Assembly: GCA_026397915.1 (NCBI GenBank)
Contig: JAPLTX010000022.1
Span: 1-64,000 of the forward strand
Origin: Verrucomicrobiota bacterium
Lineage (GTDB): Bacteria; Verrucomicrobiota; Verrucomicrobiia; CAIQCK01
Direction: 5' to 3'
Length of the DNA: 64,000 nt
Part shown: positions 1-9,600 of the stretch, one piece after another
Position numbering within the stretch: the stretch's first letter is position 1
How the letters are laid out: every line of letters starts with the position of its first letter
Notes under the pieces: generated by a model
The model's database searches: none
The model's input: the letters and a program-made list of their open reading frames with translations, nothing else
What the model was told of the DNA's origin: nothing
Program-made: the position numbers and the translations under genes

Positions 1-738
1 TGGGACATCGTCACCGTCGCCATCAGCGAGCCGGTGCTGACGCCGGCGGTGCAGCGGATGGGCTGGTGGATTGATTCGCACGTCGCGCGCGACATGTATG
101 CGGCGATGGGCACTGCCGTCGCAGCCGATATGCTGGAGTGGTTTCGCCGCGAATACGGCCAGCCGGAGAAAGCGCAGGCCGCCGCCGCGGGCGGGAAGGA
201 TTGGGATTACCTGATGGCCGCCGCGGAAGCGTCGCCGCCCGGAGCGCGCGGCGTGATGTTCCTGCCGCACATGTCTGGCTGCACGATTCCCGTGCCCGAC
301 CCGAAGTCGAAAGGCGCGTTCATCGGCCTGCGGAACGTCGTGACGAAAGGCGACATGCTCCGCGCCATCATCGAGGCGTTGAACTACCAATTCCTGGAAA
401 TCATGGCCGGCCTCGAAACCGCCGTCGGCGTCGCGCCGCAAAAACTGGTGGCCGGCGGCGGCGGCACGAGCAACCCGTTCTGGATGCAGAACCGCGCCGA
501 TGTGGCCGGCCGCGCCATCGAAGCGCCCGCCGTTGAGGAGACGACGCCGCTCGGCGCGGCGATCCTCGCCGGCATCGGCGTCGGCCTCTACAAGAACGAG
601 GAGGATGCGTTCCGCCAAGTCTATCGCCCCGGCCGCGTCTATGAGCCGGACCTCAAGCTCAGCGCGTTCTACGCCGAGCGGTTCGAGGTGTTCCGGAAGA
701 TCTATCCGGCGTTGAAGGAGATCAGCGCGGCGCTTTAG
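1..738 (+). CDS. FGGY-family carbohydrate kinase, C-terminal part (5' end cut by window)
   Basis: The frame is open from base 1 and encodes 245 residues to the TAG stop. The segment around GGGGTSNPFWMQNRAD followed by ETTPLGAAILAGIGVG is the conserved C-terminal ATPase-domain signature of FGGY sugar kinases (xylulokinase, glycerol kinase, L-fuculokinase). The ending, with FRKIYPALKE, is more like xylulokinases than glycerol kinases. The N-terminal half, including the phosphate-binding and sugar-binding residues, lies outside the window, so the substrate cannot be decided. It converges on a glycerol-3-phosphate dehydrogenase, so glycerol kinase cannot be excluded. Membership of the family is nearly certain; specificity is open. 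Confidence 0.88.
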   Translation, partial: WDIVTVAISEPVLTPAVQRMGWWIDSHVARDMYAAMGTAVAADMLEWFRREYGQPEKAQAAAAGGKDWDYLMAAAEASPPGARGVMFLPHMSGCTIPVPDPKSKGAFIGLRNVVTKGDMLRAIIEALNYQFLEIMAGLETAVGVAPQKLVAGGGGTSNPFWMQNRADVAGRAIEAPAVEETTPLGAAILAGIGVGLYKNEEDAFRQVYRPGRVYEPDLKLSAFYAERFEVFRKIYPALKEISAAL

Positions 739-761
739 CAGCCCGCGCTGTCACGCTGAGA

Positions 762-779
762 ACGGTCAGCCTTGACCGT
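762..779. terminator. short inverted repeat between convergent genes
   Basis: ACGGTCA at 762-768 pairs with TGACCGT at 773-779 around a 4-base loop. It sits where the FGGY kinase (stop at 738) and the minus-strand glycerol-3-phosphate dehydrogenase (stop codon at 766-768) converge. The stem overlaps the dehydrogenase stop codon. No T-tract follows on either strand, so a role as a bidirectional terminator is only suggested by its position. Confidence 0.3.
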
Positions 780-2430
780 GGATTGACGCCGCCTTCACTT
801 CCTGCTCCTTGCGTGCGGCGTCCCAACCCAGCAGCGGCGCGGCGATGTCGGCCAGTTCGCGCAGGACCGGCTTGCGCGCGTCGCCGAGCAACGCGATGAG
901 GCTGCGGCGGCAAGTGAGGTCGCTGAGATGCTCGACGTATTCGTTGGCGACGATCCGCTCGATCTCGCCGACGGTGTAGGACGGCAGCGACTGCAATGGG
1001 CGCTCTTTCCCGGTGGTGACGTAAGTTTCCGCCGCGGTGCCGTAGCGTTCGAGCAGCGTGGTGACGCGCGATTCCGTGAGGCCGGTCTTCTGTGCTACGC
1101 GACGAATCCACTCGGCCCAGCGTGCCGGGTCGGCGGGAAAATCCCTGCCGCCGCCGATGGGCAACTGCTCCGTGGAACACTTCCGCTGCACACCGAGCCG
1201 CGCCATGAGTTGGTCGGCGACCTGCTCGGCGAACGCGCGGAAGGTGGTCCACTTGCCGCCGATGAGGCTGTAGATCGGGAACGCGCGGCCGGCGGCCGGC
1301 TCGTCAGCGCGGATGGTGTGGCCGCGGCTGACGATGGCGGTGACATCCGTGCCGGCGCGCGGCAACGGGCGCACGCCGCAGAACGTAAACACAATCTGCT
1401 CGCGCGTGATCTTCAAGCCGGGGAAGACGCTTCGCAACGTCGTGAGCATGTATTCGATCTCGGTTTCGTCGCAGCGGACGGTGTCGGGGTCTTCCACGCG
1501 GATATCGGTGGAACCCATGATCACCTTGTCGAGGAACGGGAAGACGATGCAGACGCGGCCGTCGTCATACTGGTAATACACCATCCGGCCGTCGAGCGCG
1601 TGGTGGAGGTCCTTGTTGTCCACGACGAGGTGCGAGCCTTTGGTCGGCCCCATGTAGCGCGTCGCGAGGCCGAGGGCGGTGTTGGTCTTGTCCACCCAGC
1701 CGCCGGTGGCGTTGACGACCACGCGCGGACTGACGGGGATGGTCTGGCCGGTGGCCTCGTCCTTCAACACCACGCCGCCGTCCCACACGCCGGCGACGGA
1801 AATGTAGTTGATGGCGCGGCAACGCGGATTGGCGCGGACGGCGTCCTGAATCAGCTCGATGCAAAGCCGCTCCGCCTGCGTGATCCACGCGTCCCAATAC
1901 GTCGCCGTCGCGACGATGTCCGTGTCGAGGCCGGGCGTGGCGCGCAACGATTCAGCTTTGCCGGTTAGGAAATGCTTTGGCGTCTTCGGGCTTTTGCGCG
2001 TGACGAGATCGTAGAAGCTCAGGCCGGCCTTGATCGGCACCACGCCGCGGCTGCCGGGCACGACCTTGAAGCCAGCGAAAATCAGAGCGGACTTGATCAG
2101 CCCGCCGAACCACGAGAACAGCGGGATCGTCGTCTTCAGCGGTGCGACGTAATGCGCGGCGTTGTCGAGCAGGCGGTTGCGTTCCAGCAACGACTCGGCC
2201 ACCAGCTTGAACTCGCGGTTCTCCAAGTAACGCAGCCCGCCGTGGATCATCCGCGACGACTTGGAAGTCGCGCCGGCGGCGAAGTCGCTTTTGTCCACGA
2301 GCAGGCAATCCACGCCTTGCAGCGCCAGCTCGCGGAACAGTCCCGCGCCGTTGATGCCGCCGCCGAGGATGAGCACGCTCACCTGCGGGTCGTCCTTGAG
2401 GTTCTGAAGGATCTGCTCGCGCCAGTTCAT
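766..2430 (-). CDS. glpD: FAD-dependent glycerol-3-phosphate dehydrogenase
   Basis: A protein of about 554 residues, the normal length for aerobic GlpD. It oxidises sn-glycerol 3-phosphate to dihydroxyacetone phosphate with FAD and passes electrons to the quinone pool at the inner membrane. An N-terminal Rossmann dinucleotide site (VLILGGGINGAG) is followed by the GlpD signature around ATSKSSRMIHGGLRYLE. FTFCGVRPLPR and GGKWTTFRAFAE lie in the second half. The ATG at 2430 was chosen. A GTG at 2439 would overlap the preceding uroporphyrinogen-decarboxylase-like gene by four bases, so the two genes are probably translated as a unit. No glpF or glpK is seen apart from the FGGY fragment on the other strand. 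Confidence 0.93.
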   Translation of the reverse strand: MNWREQILQNLKDDPQVSVLILGGGINGAGLFRELALQGVDCLLVDKSDFAAGATSKSSRMIHGGLRYLENREFKLVAESLLERNRLLDNAAHYVAPLKTTIPLFSWFGGLIKSALIFAGFKVVPGSRGVVPIKAGLSFYDLVTRKSPKTPKHFLTGKAESLRATPGLDTDIVATATYWDAWITQAERLCIELIQDAVRANPRCRAINYISVAGVWDGGVVLKDEATGQTIPVSPRVVVNATGGWVDKTNTALGLATRYMGPTKGSHLVVDNKDLHHALDGRMVYYQYDDGRVCIVFPFLDKVIMGSTDIRVEDPDTVRCDETEIEYMLTTLRSVFPGLKITREQIVFTFCGVRPLPRAGTDVTAIVSRGHTIRADEPAAGRAFPIYSLIGGKWTTFRAFAEQVADQLMARLGVQRKCSTEQLPIGGGRDFPADPARWAEWIRRVAQKTGLTESRVTTLLERYGTAAETYVTTGKERPLQSLPSYTVGEIERIVANEYVEHLSDLTCRRSLIALLGDARKPVLRELADIAAPLLGWDAARKEQEVKAASIHGQG

Positions 2431-2435
2431 GATTG

Positions 2436-3500
2436 TCACGCCCAGAAGCCGTCGGTGGTCTTGCCCTGCCAGTGCTCCAGCGAGAGCGGATACTGGCCAT
2501 ACATCCGCAGCGTGTGGAGCATGGCGAGGTAGTTCTCCGGCTTCACGGCGGAGTGGATGGAGTTGCCGGAGGAGAGGATGAAGCCGCCGCCGGGCGCGGC
2601 TTTGCGGATGACCTCCTTGGTCTCGGCGATGACGTCGGAGACGGAGCCGAACGTCAGCGTCTGCGCGCAGTTGACGTTGCCCTTGATGGCGATGCGGTTG
2701 CCGTATTTCGCCTTCACCGCGCCGATGTCCATGCCCGCCACCGGGTCAATCGGGTCAAGGCAATCAATGCCGCTGTCCACCACCATATCTATAATGGGCC
2801 AGAGGTTGCCGTCGCAGTGCTTGATGACGTAGAGGCCGAGTTCCTTGAAGCCGGTCATGACGCGCTTGAGGCCGGGGTTGAACATCCGGCGGAAAATGTC
2901 CGGCGAGAAGAACGGCGCCTGCGTGGAGCAGTAGTCATCGCCGGTGAAGACGAAGTCCGCGCCGCGCGCGGCGACTTCCTTGGCCATCGCGAGATTGACG
3001 TTCACCGACATTTCGATCAGCCCTTCCACCAATTCCGGGCAGTCGTAGATCGCCTCCATGATTTCGTTGAAGCCGAGCAGGTAGCGCGGGATGGAGAAAA
3101 CGTCGTTGAGGTGGACGCCGATGGCCTTCTTGCCTTTGAAGTTTTTGACGCAGGCTTCCAAGCTGGCGTAGCGGCCCGGCGCGTGCGGGTCGGGCGGCGT
3201 GTAGCGACGGAAATCTTCCAGCGTCTTGATCGGCCCGGAGATCGGGAACGGGTCTTCCTCGCCGGTGTAGCGCCGCACGACGCCCCACTCGTTGCGGAAC
3301 TCGTCCGGCCCCGTCTTCTCCTTCGTGAAATTCGGCGCGGTCAGGATCGCGTCCCAATCCATGCGGACGACGAACTCCTCATACGAGCAGCCGGGACAAA
3401 GCACCTCGCGCACCTTGCGGTCCACGGCCCACTCGAAGTGCGGAATGCGGTCGGGTTCCTCGCGCCGCAGCGCGGCCATCACTCGTTCACGCGATGTCAT
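2436..3500 (-). CDS. Uroporphyrinogen decarboxylase-like protein (MtaA/CmuA-type)
   Basis: 354 residues with the URO-D/MtaA-type TIM-barrel layout. It starts MTSRERVMAALRREEPDRIP, as in the methyltransferase-like branch, and lacks the PVWxMRQAGR motif of true HemE. IKHCDGN supplies the His-x-Cys zinc ligands of the methylcobamide:CoM methyltransferase group, and IKGNVNC adds a further cysteine. Family knowledge suggests zinc-dependent methyl or decarboxylation chemistry, but verrucomicrobial members in sugar loci have no established substrate. It lies directly upstream of glpD and downstream of an AraC regulator on the same strand. The related gene at 4490 is on the other side of that regulator. 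A hairpin abuts its start codon. Confidence 0.8.
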   Translation of the reverse strand: MTSRERVMAALRREEPDRIPHFEWAVDRKVREVLCPGCSYEEFVVRMDWDAILTAPNFTKEKTGPDEFRNEWGVVRRYTGEEDPFPISGPIKTLEDFRRYTPPDPHAPGRYASLEACVKNFKGKKAIGVHLNDVFSIPRYLLGFNEIMEAIYDCPELVEGLIEMSVNVNLAMAKEVAARGADFVFTGDDYCSTQAPFFSPDIFRRMFNPGLKRVMTGFKELGLYVIKHCDGNLWPIIDMVVDSGIDCLDPIDPVAGMDIGAVKAKYGNRIAIKGNVNCAQTLTFGSVSDVIAETKEVIRKAAPGGGFILSSGNSIHSAVKPENYLAMLHTLRMYGQYPLSLEHWQGKTTDGFWA

Positions 3501-3524
3501 GCGGTTTCAAATAAGGGAAACCGC
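3501..3524 (-). other. 8-bp stem-loop abutting the URO-D-like start codon
   Basis: GCGGTTTC at 3501-3508 pairs with GAAACCGC at 3517-3524 around an 8-base loop. On the minus strand the stem ends exactly at the ATG (3500) of the URO-D-like gene, and no Shine-Dalgarno sequence is visible in front of it. It could limit initiation, terminate the upstream araC-type transcript, or have no function. Confidence 0.35.
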
Positions 3525-3560
3525 CGCCGCTCACAAGCTGATACTTCATGACAAGCGGCA

Positions 3561-4373
3561 TCACGGCATGCTCTCGCGCTTCGATCTGCGGAACTCGCGC
3601 GGAGAGAGGCCGGTTTCGCGCTTGAAGGTCTTGGAGAGATGGAACGCGTCGCTGAAGCCGAACTCGTGCGCGAGTTCCTCCAGCTTCGCGTCGGAGCGCG
3701 CCAGGATCAGTTGCACGCGCTCGATGCGCTTGCGGTTCACATACCGCATCGGCGGGACGCCGAAGAGGCGCGTGAACAGCGTCGAGAAGTGCGACTTCTC
3801 GTAGCAGGCTACGCGCGCCAGTTCCGGCACGGCGATGACACGGCCGAGGTTCTCGTCAATGTGCTTGAGCACCGGCAGCAGACGCCGGCGGCCTTCGCGG
3901 AGTTCGCGCTGCATCGTCGTCGGCGGATCGTTGAAGAACGGCGCGATCAATTGCAGCAGGAGGCCCGTGCCCTCGATCTGGTCCGCGGCGCGCTGGCTCT
4001 TGGCCGTCTCCAGCAGGCGCAGCATCCGTTTCTCCAGCGCGGCGATGTTCTCCGGCTTCCGCTCGACGTGATAGGGCAGGTAGTCGAACAAGTCTATGCA
4101 GCCGAAAAGTGTCGCGGTGAAGTGCATCCACCAGATTTGCAGGTTCGCGGTGCAGCCGTAGGCAAAGTCGCCGCGCGGTGGCACGAGGTAGAAGCGGCCC
4201 GGCCGCAGCCGGTATTCCCTGCCGTAGGGTCGGATGAAGCCGGTGCCGGATTTCACGTAGTAAATGCGGGCATAAGGGCGATTATCGCCTTCCTTACACC
4301 AGTAGGACGGCGTGAGGTTCGAGATGCGCGATTCCAGCATCTGGACCTCGACGTGAGAGAGGAACTCATCCAT
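3561..4373 (-). CDS. AraC-family transcriptional regulator
   Basis: 270 residues. The N-terminal half (about residues 20-150) is an AraC-type cupin sensor (IYYVKSGTGFIRPYGREYRL...GRFYLVPP). The C-terminal 100 residues carry two helix-turn-helix motifs ending in the family signature FGFSDAFHLSKTFKRETGLSPREFR. Such proteins bind a sugar or other small ligand and activate neighbouring catabolic genes. It is divergent from the URO-D-like gene at 4490 and followed on its own strand by the other URO-D-like gene and glpD, so it probably controls this pair and the downstream symporter. The ligand is unknown. Confidence 0.92.
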   Translation of the reverse strand: MDEFLSHVEVQMLESRISNLTPSYWCKEGDNRPYARIYYVKSGTGFIRPYGREYRLRPGRFYLVPPRGDFAYGCTANLQIWWMHFTATLFGCIDLFDYLPYHVERKPENIAALEKRMLRLLETAKSQRAADQIEGTGLLLQLIAPFFNDPPTTMQRELREGRRRLLPVLKHIDENLGRVIAVPELARVACYEKSHFSTLFTRLFGVPPMRYVNRKRIERVQLILARSDAKLEELAHEFGFSDAFHLSKTFKRETGLSPREFRRSKRESMP

Positions 4374-4376
4374 GAC

Positions 4377-4435
4377 CCAAGGTTTCTACATGTTTTTCCA
4401 AGCCTTGGCCATTGCGGAAATCGCCGCAGCTTGGC
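4377..4435. promoter_or_regulatory. candidate operator between araC-type gene and divergent URO-D-like gene
   Basis: The 116-bp divergent spacer holds an 11-bp palindrome, CCAAGCCTTGG, at 4398-4408, a CCAAGG at 4377-4382, and CTTGGC repeated directly at 4404-4409 and 4430-4435. Direct half-sites about two to three helical turns apart are usual for AraC-type regulators. The link to this regulator is inferred from position only. Confidence 0.3.
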
Positions 4436-4489
4436 TAAGGTGCAGGTTGCCCTGATGCGACTCGTGCCGCTCAGGCCACATAAAAGACC

Positions 4490-5512
4490 ATGACCGGCAA
4501 ACAACGCATCCTCGCCGCCCTGCAACGCCAGATGCCCGACTGTGTGCCGACGTTCGAGTGGTTCATTGATACCGTCGTCACGCAGGCGCTGGTCGGGACG
4601 GCGGAACCGGTGGCGGCAGCGTGCGCGCTGGACCTCGATGCCATCAACGTCCGCGCCGACTACCGGAAGCAGTTCCTGGACAACAAGACTTTCGTGGACG
4701 AGTGGGGCGTGAAGCGGATGCTCACCGGTGATTGCGTGCCGCATGTGATGGAGAGTCCCATCAAGGACATCACGCGCCACGGCGACTACCGGTTTCCCGA
4801 CGCGACCGCGCCGCACCGGTTCGAGACGCTGGAGCGGGCGTTGAAACTCGTGGACGGCAAACGCGCGATCATCTGGAACCTCCGCGACGGCTTTTCCGAC
4901 ATGCGCGACCTGCTCGGCTACGAGGAGGCGATGATGCAGATGTTGCTGGAGCCGGAGTATTTCGCGGCGCTGCTCGACCGCGTGGTGGATTACAACCTTG
5001 CCCTCGCGCGCGTCGGCGTGGAGCGGTTTGGCGTTGAGGTCATCGCCACCACCGACGACGTGGCCAACGGCGCTGGCCTGCTGATGTCGCCGTCCTCCTA
5101 CTTCGACGTCATCGCTCCCGCGTTCCGCAAGGTCATTGGCGGCTACCGTAGCCTCGGCTGCCACGTCATCAAGCACTGCGACGGCGACATCAAGCCGCTG
5201 CTGGATTTCTGGATCGAGAGCGGCATCAGTTGCCTGGACCCGATTGACCCGGCGGGCGGGCTGCACATGCCGACGATGAAGAAGCAATACGGCGACCGCA
5301 TTTGCCTCAAGGGCAACATTGACTGCGCCGGCGTCCTGCAAAGCGGCACCGTCGAGGAAGTCGAGGCGGCCGTAAGGGAGTTGTTGCGCGAGTGCGGCCG
5401 GGACGGCATTATCCTGTCGTCCAGCAACTCGATTCACCGCGGCGTGAAACCGGAAAACTACATGGCAATGGTGCAGGCGATTCATCGCGCGAGCCGCGCG
5501 CTGGCGGCGTAA
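4490..5512 (+). CDS. Uroporphyrinogen decarboxylase-like protein, second copy
   Basis: 340 residues, clearly related to the protein at 2436. Both share VIKHCDG, SGI(D/S)CLDPIDP, the KGN-x-(N/D)C stretch and LSS(G/S)NSIH-x-(A/G)VKPENY. The zinc-type His-x-Cys is intact and the HemE MRQAGR motif is absent, so a haem biosynthetic role is unlikely. It is transcribed divergently from the AraC regulator, and its stop lies 13 bp before the RhaT-type symporter, which suggests an operon. The substrate is unknown. Possibilities are a methyl-group or decarboxylation step on a compound imported by the symporter. Confidence 0.8.
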   Translation: MTGKQRILAALQRQMPDCVPTFEWFIDTVVTQALVGTAEPVAAACALDLDAINVRADYRKQFLDNKTFVDEWGVKRMLTGDCVPHVMESPIKDITRHGDYRFPDATAPHRFETLERALKLVDGKRAIIWNLRDGFSDMRDLLGYEEAMMQMLLEPEYFAALLDRVVDYNLALARVGVERFGVEVIATTDDVANGAGLLMSPSSYFDVIAPAFRKVIGGYRSLGCHVIKHCDGDIKPLLDFWIESGISCLDPIDPAGGLHMPTMKKQYGDRICLKGNIDCAGVLQSGTVEEVEAAVRELLRECGRDGIILSSSNSIHRGVKPENYMAMVQAIHRASRALAA

Positions 5513-5525
5513 GAAAGAGCCAACG

Positions 5526-6626
5526 ATGGAACTCAACACGATCATCGGCATGGGGATGTTGCTGTTGGGCGCCATCTGCGGCGGATGCTTCGGCTTGCCG
5601 AGCAAGTTCGCCGGCAAGGACACGCCGTGGGAAACGCTCTGGGGGCCGTTCTTCCTGTTCGTGACGGTGCTGATCCCGACGCTGATCTTTCCACTGATCG
5701 CCGACGGCCTTTTCGCGACGTGCGCCGAAGCGGGAATGGCCGGCGTGCTGATGCCGGTGCTGTTCGGTTTCCTCTGGGGCCTCGGCTCGATGGCGCTCGG
5801 ACTGAGCTTCGCGTTCATCGGCCTGTCGCTGGCCTACGCCATCAACTACGGCGCGCAGATCGCCTGCGGCGGCATGGGGCCGTTCCTGATTCATCACCCG
5901 GAGGAGTTGTGCACGACGCACGGCGCGGTCATCACGGCGGGCGTGCTCGTGTGTCTTGTTGGTGTGGTCGTCTGCGGGCGAGCCGCCATCCTGAAGGAAG
6001 CCAGCCAGAAAGCCGGCGCGCCCGCGTCCGCCGGCCCCGCGAAGACCAGCATGATGAAGGGCCTCGTCGTCGCGCTGCTTTCCGGCGTGTTGTGCGCCTG
6101 CTACTCGATCGCGTTCAGCTACGGCGGCAAGGTCATGGAAGTTTCCACGAAGAGCTTCGGCAACGCCGGCTGGCAGGCGGCGTTCGCGGTCTCGGCGCTG
6201 ATTCTTTGGGGCGGCACGTTGTCGGCGTGCGGCTACTGCGCGTTCAAGCTGTTCAAAAACAAGACGTGGGGAACCTTTGCCCGGCCCGGCATCGGCCGCG
6301 TGCTGGCGGTGGCGCTGGTGATGGCATTGCTGCACGACGGCGCGATCCTGTTCTTTGGCGTCGGCGCGTCGAAGCTGGGGCCGCTCGGTGTCGCCGTTGG
6401 CTACGCGATGTTCATGTCGTTCGCGATCATCGTCGGCAACATCAACGGCTTCCTGACCCACGAATGGAAAGGCGCCAGCCGCCAGAGCGTGGCGTGGCTC
6501 GTCGCCGGCATTGTGGTGCTTATCGGCGGCGTCAGCACGCTCGCGACCGGAAACTACCTGCAAGGCGAAGCGCAGAAAGCGAAGCCGGTGAGTCAGGCGG
6601 TTCAATCTTCACCGAGGACGGTTTAG
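5526..6626 (+). CDS. RhaT-type L-rhamnose/proton symporter family protein
   Basis: 366 residues with about ten hydrophobic helices spread over the whole protein. It opens with MELNTIIGMGMLLLGAICGG followed by FGLPSKFAGKDTPWETLW, matching the RhaT pattern of the drug/metabolite transporter superfamily. Characterised RhaT imports L-rhamnose (and L-lyxose) with protons. This copy lies in an operon with a URO-D-like gene and before an NPCBM/HzsA-related secreted protein. Pectin-type enzymes at the far end of the window make L-rhamnose a plausible substrate, but relatives of this branch may carry other deoxy sugars. Confidence 0.8.
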   Translation: MELNTIIGMGMLLLGAICGGCFGLPSKFAGKDTPWETLWGPFFLFVTVLIPTLIFPLIADGLFATCAEAGMAGVLMPVLFGFLWGLGSMALGLSFAFIGLSLAYAINYGAQIACGGMGPFLIHHPEELCTTHGAVITAGVLVCLVGVVVCGRAAILKEASQKAGAPASAGPAKTSMMKGLVVALLSGVLCACYSIAFSYGGKVMEVSTKSFGNAGWQAAFAVSALILWGGTLSACGYCAFKLFKNKTWGTFARPGIGRVLAVALVMALLHDGAILFFGVGASKLGPLGVAVGYAMFMSFAIIVGNINGFLTHEWKGASRQSVAWLVAGIVVLIGGVSTLATGNYLQGEAQKAKPVSQAVQSSPRTV

Positions 6627-6679
6627 CAAGCAACGAACGGAAAGCTCAGGCGTTTATCTCATACGGAGACTTTGGAACC

Positions 6680-9600
6680 ATGAAACGATCGTTGAGTTGG
6701 CTGACAAGCGCGGGTTTGCTCCTCGCGATGGCGACCGGCGCGGCCGGCGCGGGCAGGAGCGCCTGGACTGACACGATGGTGGCGATGCGGGCGAAATACC
6801 TGCAATCGCCGGAAGCGCAGAAGGCCGCGGCGAGCGATTCGCTTTTCAAGCCGTTCGACAGCGGCGCGCTCGACGGCAAAGGCCCCGCCAAGCAGGTCGT
6901 CGTCAACATCGCCGGCCTGAAGGAACTGCGGCTCGTCGCCAATTGCGAGAAGGCCAACGCCAACTGCAACATCTGGGGCGAGCCGAAGCTCATTGCCAAA
7001 GACGGCACCATCACCAAGCTCACCACACTCAAGCCCGCGAGCGTTGTCGTCGGCTGGGGGCAGTTGCTCGTGAACACCAACTGGCAGGGCCATCCGCTCA
7101 TCGTCGGCGATCGGAAGTTCGAGTTCGGTTTTTGGCTCCACGCCAACAGCGAACTGATTTTCGCGCTTGACGGCAAATACGAGCGATTCGAGACATTCGT
7201 CGGCGAGGACAAGGACCGCGCGGGCGGCCTTGTGCGCTTCAAGGTGCTCTCCACACCCGCGCCGCCGCCGGCGTGTTGGGCGGACATCGCGCGGGAGTTT
7301 TCGTTGCAGGCCGGCTGGCTGCGGACGGACGCCGGTGCCGACGGCATCGCGTCGTGGTTCGGCAAGCGCGAGACAGGCGCGCTCGAACAGGAGATCGTCG
7401 GAGTGGCGTTGCGAGAAGCACCGCCAGCTTCGCCGCTGTGCGCCGAACTTGAATCGCTCGTCGCCGCGAAGGCGGGCGCGGGCGACCCGCGTTGGCTCGA
7501 CCTCTACGGCCGCGCCTGCCGGCACCGCGATTGCGCCACGATGCTGAAATCGCTCGACAGCGCCGATGTGAAAGCGGCGTTTGAGAAGGACCTCGTTGCA
7601 CTCGTCGCGGCCAAAGCGCCGGCCGAAGACGCGCGCTGGAACGAGTTGCGCGTCCGCGCTTCGCAGGCCGCCGAACTCGACCACCAGTTTGCCACGCTCG
7701 ACTACGACATCAAGCAACGCGCCGTGCTCAGCAAAGCCACCGGCGAGCGGGCGTGGAACGGCACTCGCTACGTCCCGACCGAGCGCTCGACCGCCGACGA
7801 AATCGCCAAGCAGACGTTCAACAGCATCTCGCTCGTGCTCGAAACCGACCGCGACCCCGCCGACATCGTCGCGCGCCGGACGGTGGCGTTGCTGGCGGAC
7901 CTGAAGAAGACCGAAGCCGTGCCGAAACTGGCCGCCTTCGATGCGCCACTGGCGAAATTGCAGAAAACCGCCGCCGACACGCCCGTCACCGATATCGCCG
8001 CGCGCCGCGCGTTGCACCACGAGATCTGCAAGCTCCGCCGCCAGATCGCGTTTGCCAACCCGCTGCTCAACTTCAAAGACCTCGTCTTCATCAAACGCCA
8101 CCGCACGTTCTATCAACACATGTGCGACCAGTTCTACGGCATCTGCCAGAATCCCGGCGGCGGCCTCTACGTTCTGGAGAACGCGTTCAGTGAGAAACCG
8201 GCGGTGCGCGACGTGCTCGCCAGCGCCGTCTGCGAGACCGGCCGGCTCAAAGGCGAGAAGCTCAGCGGCGGCAGCGTCGTGTTGCCGAAGCTCCGCTACG
8301 ACGGCGTGAAGACCTTCACTGGCGAGGATGCCGAGGGCGGCTCGTTCCTGTCGCCTGCGCTCTCGCCTGACGCGAAGCAGATCGCGTTTGCCTACGTCGA
8401 GCGCAAAGGCGGCAAGGATCAGATTTTTCACGAAGACCCGGCGCGCGGTCACTGGGACGCGCAGCGGAGCTACCACATCTTCAAGGTGAACGTGGACGGC
8501 ACGCGCCTCCAGCAGCTCACGGACGGCACATGGAACGAGTTCGACCCGTGCTGGCTGCCGAACGGCCGGCTGGCGTTCATCAGCGAGCGCCGCGGCGGCT
8601 ACCTGCGCTGCGGCCGCGCCTGCCCGCTCTACACGCTCTACGACATGAACCCCGACGGCAGTGGCATCAACTGCCTCAGCTTCCACGACAGCAACGAATG
8701 GAACCCCAGTGTCACCCACGACGGCCGCATCGTCTGGACGCGATGGGATTACGTGGACCGCCACGGTTGCATCGCGCACATGCCGTGGGTCGTCACGCTC
8801 GACGGCCGCGACCCGCGCCCGCTCCACGGCAATTACGCGCCGCGACAGGCCCGGCCCGACATGGAGCTTTACGTGCGGCCGATTCCCGGCTCGACGAAAT
8901 ACGTCGGGCTGGCCGCGCCGCATCACGGCCAAGCTTACGGCTCGATGATCATCATCAATCCGCAAGTCGTGGACGACGACGCGATGGGGCCGGTGCGGCG
9001 CTTCACGCCGGAGGTCGGTTTCCCGGAGAGCCAGGGTGGACGGCAGGCTTACAGCACACCGTGGCCGCTCAGCGAGAACTACCACCTTTGCGTCTATGAC
9101 GCCGTCGCGACCGGCGCGGCCGTCAAACGTCCCGGCGAGAACTACGGCATCTACCTCGTGGACGCGTTCGGCAACAAGGAACTCATCTACCGCGATCCTG
9201 ACATCGGTTGCATGAACCCGATTCCGTTGCGCGCGACGGCGCAGCCCGCCGCGCCGGCCTCGATTCTCGCGAGCACGCAAACAACGGCCCCCGCCAACAT
9301 CCGCGACAAGGGCGAAGCGACGATGGCCGTCGTCAACGTCTATGACAACCAGAAGGGCTGGCCCGAAGGCACGAAGATCAAGTCGCTCCGTGTCTTCCAG
9401 TTGCTACCCTGCGCCGTGCCGAGCGGCGGAATGCGCCCGCACGAAACCGGCAAGCGCATCGCCGAGGCAGGCGACTCCATCGTGCCATGCCGTTGGGTGC
9501 TCGGCACCGTGCCAGTCGAGGCCGACGGCAGCGCGCACTTCAAGGTGCCCGCCTATCGCGAGCTCTTCTTCCAGGCGCTCGACGAACGCGGCATGGCCAT

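Noticed and set aside
2436-3500. HemE (haem biosynthesis) for the URO-D-like genes
   Set aside because: The HemE substrate motif MRQAGR is missing and the His-x-Cys zinc motif of the MtaA group is present in both copies.
6659-9280. A very long open frame (873 codons) antisense to the HzsA-related gene
   Set aside because: Arg/Ala/Val/Glu-rich translation without recognisable motifs; the plus-strand gene has signal peptide and haem motifs. GC-rich third positions create such antisense frames here.
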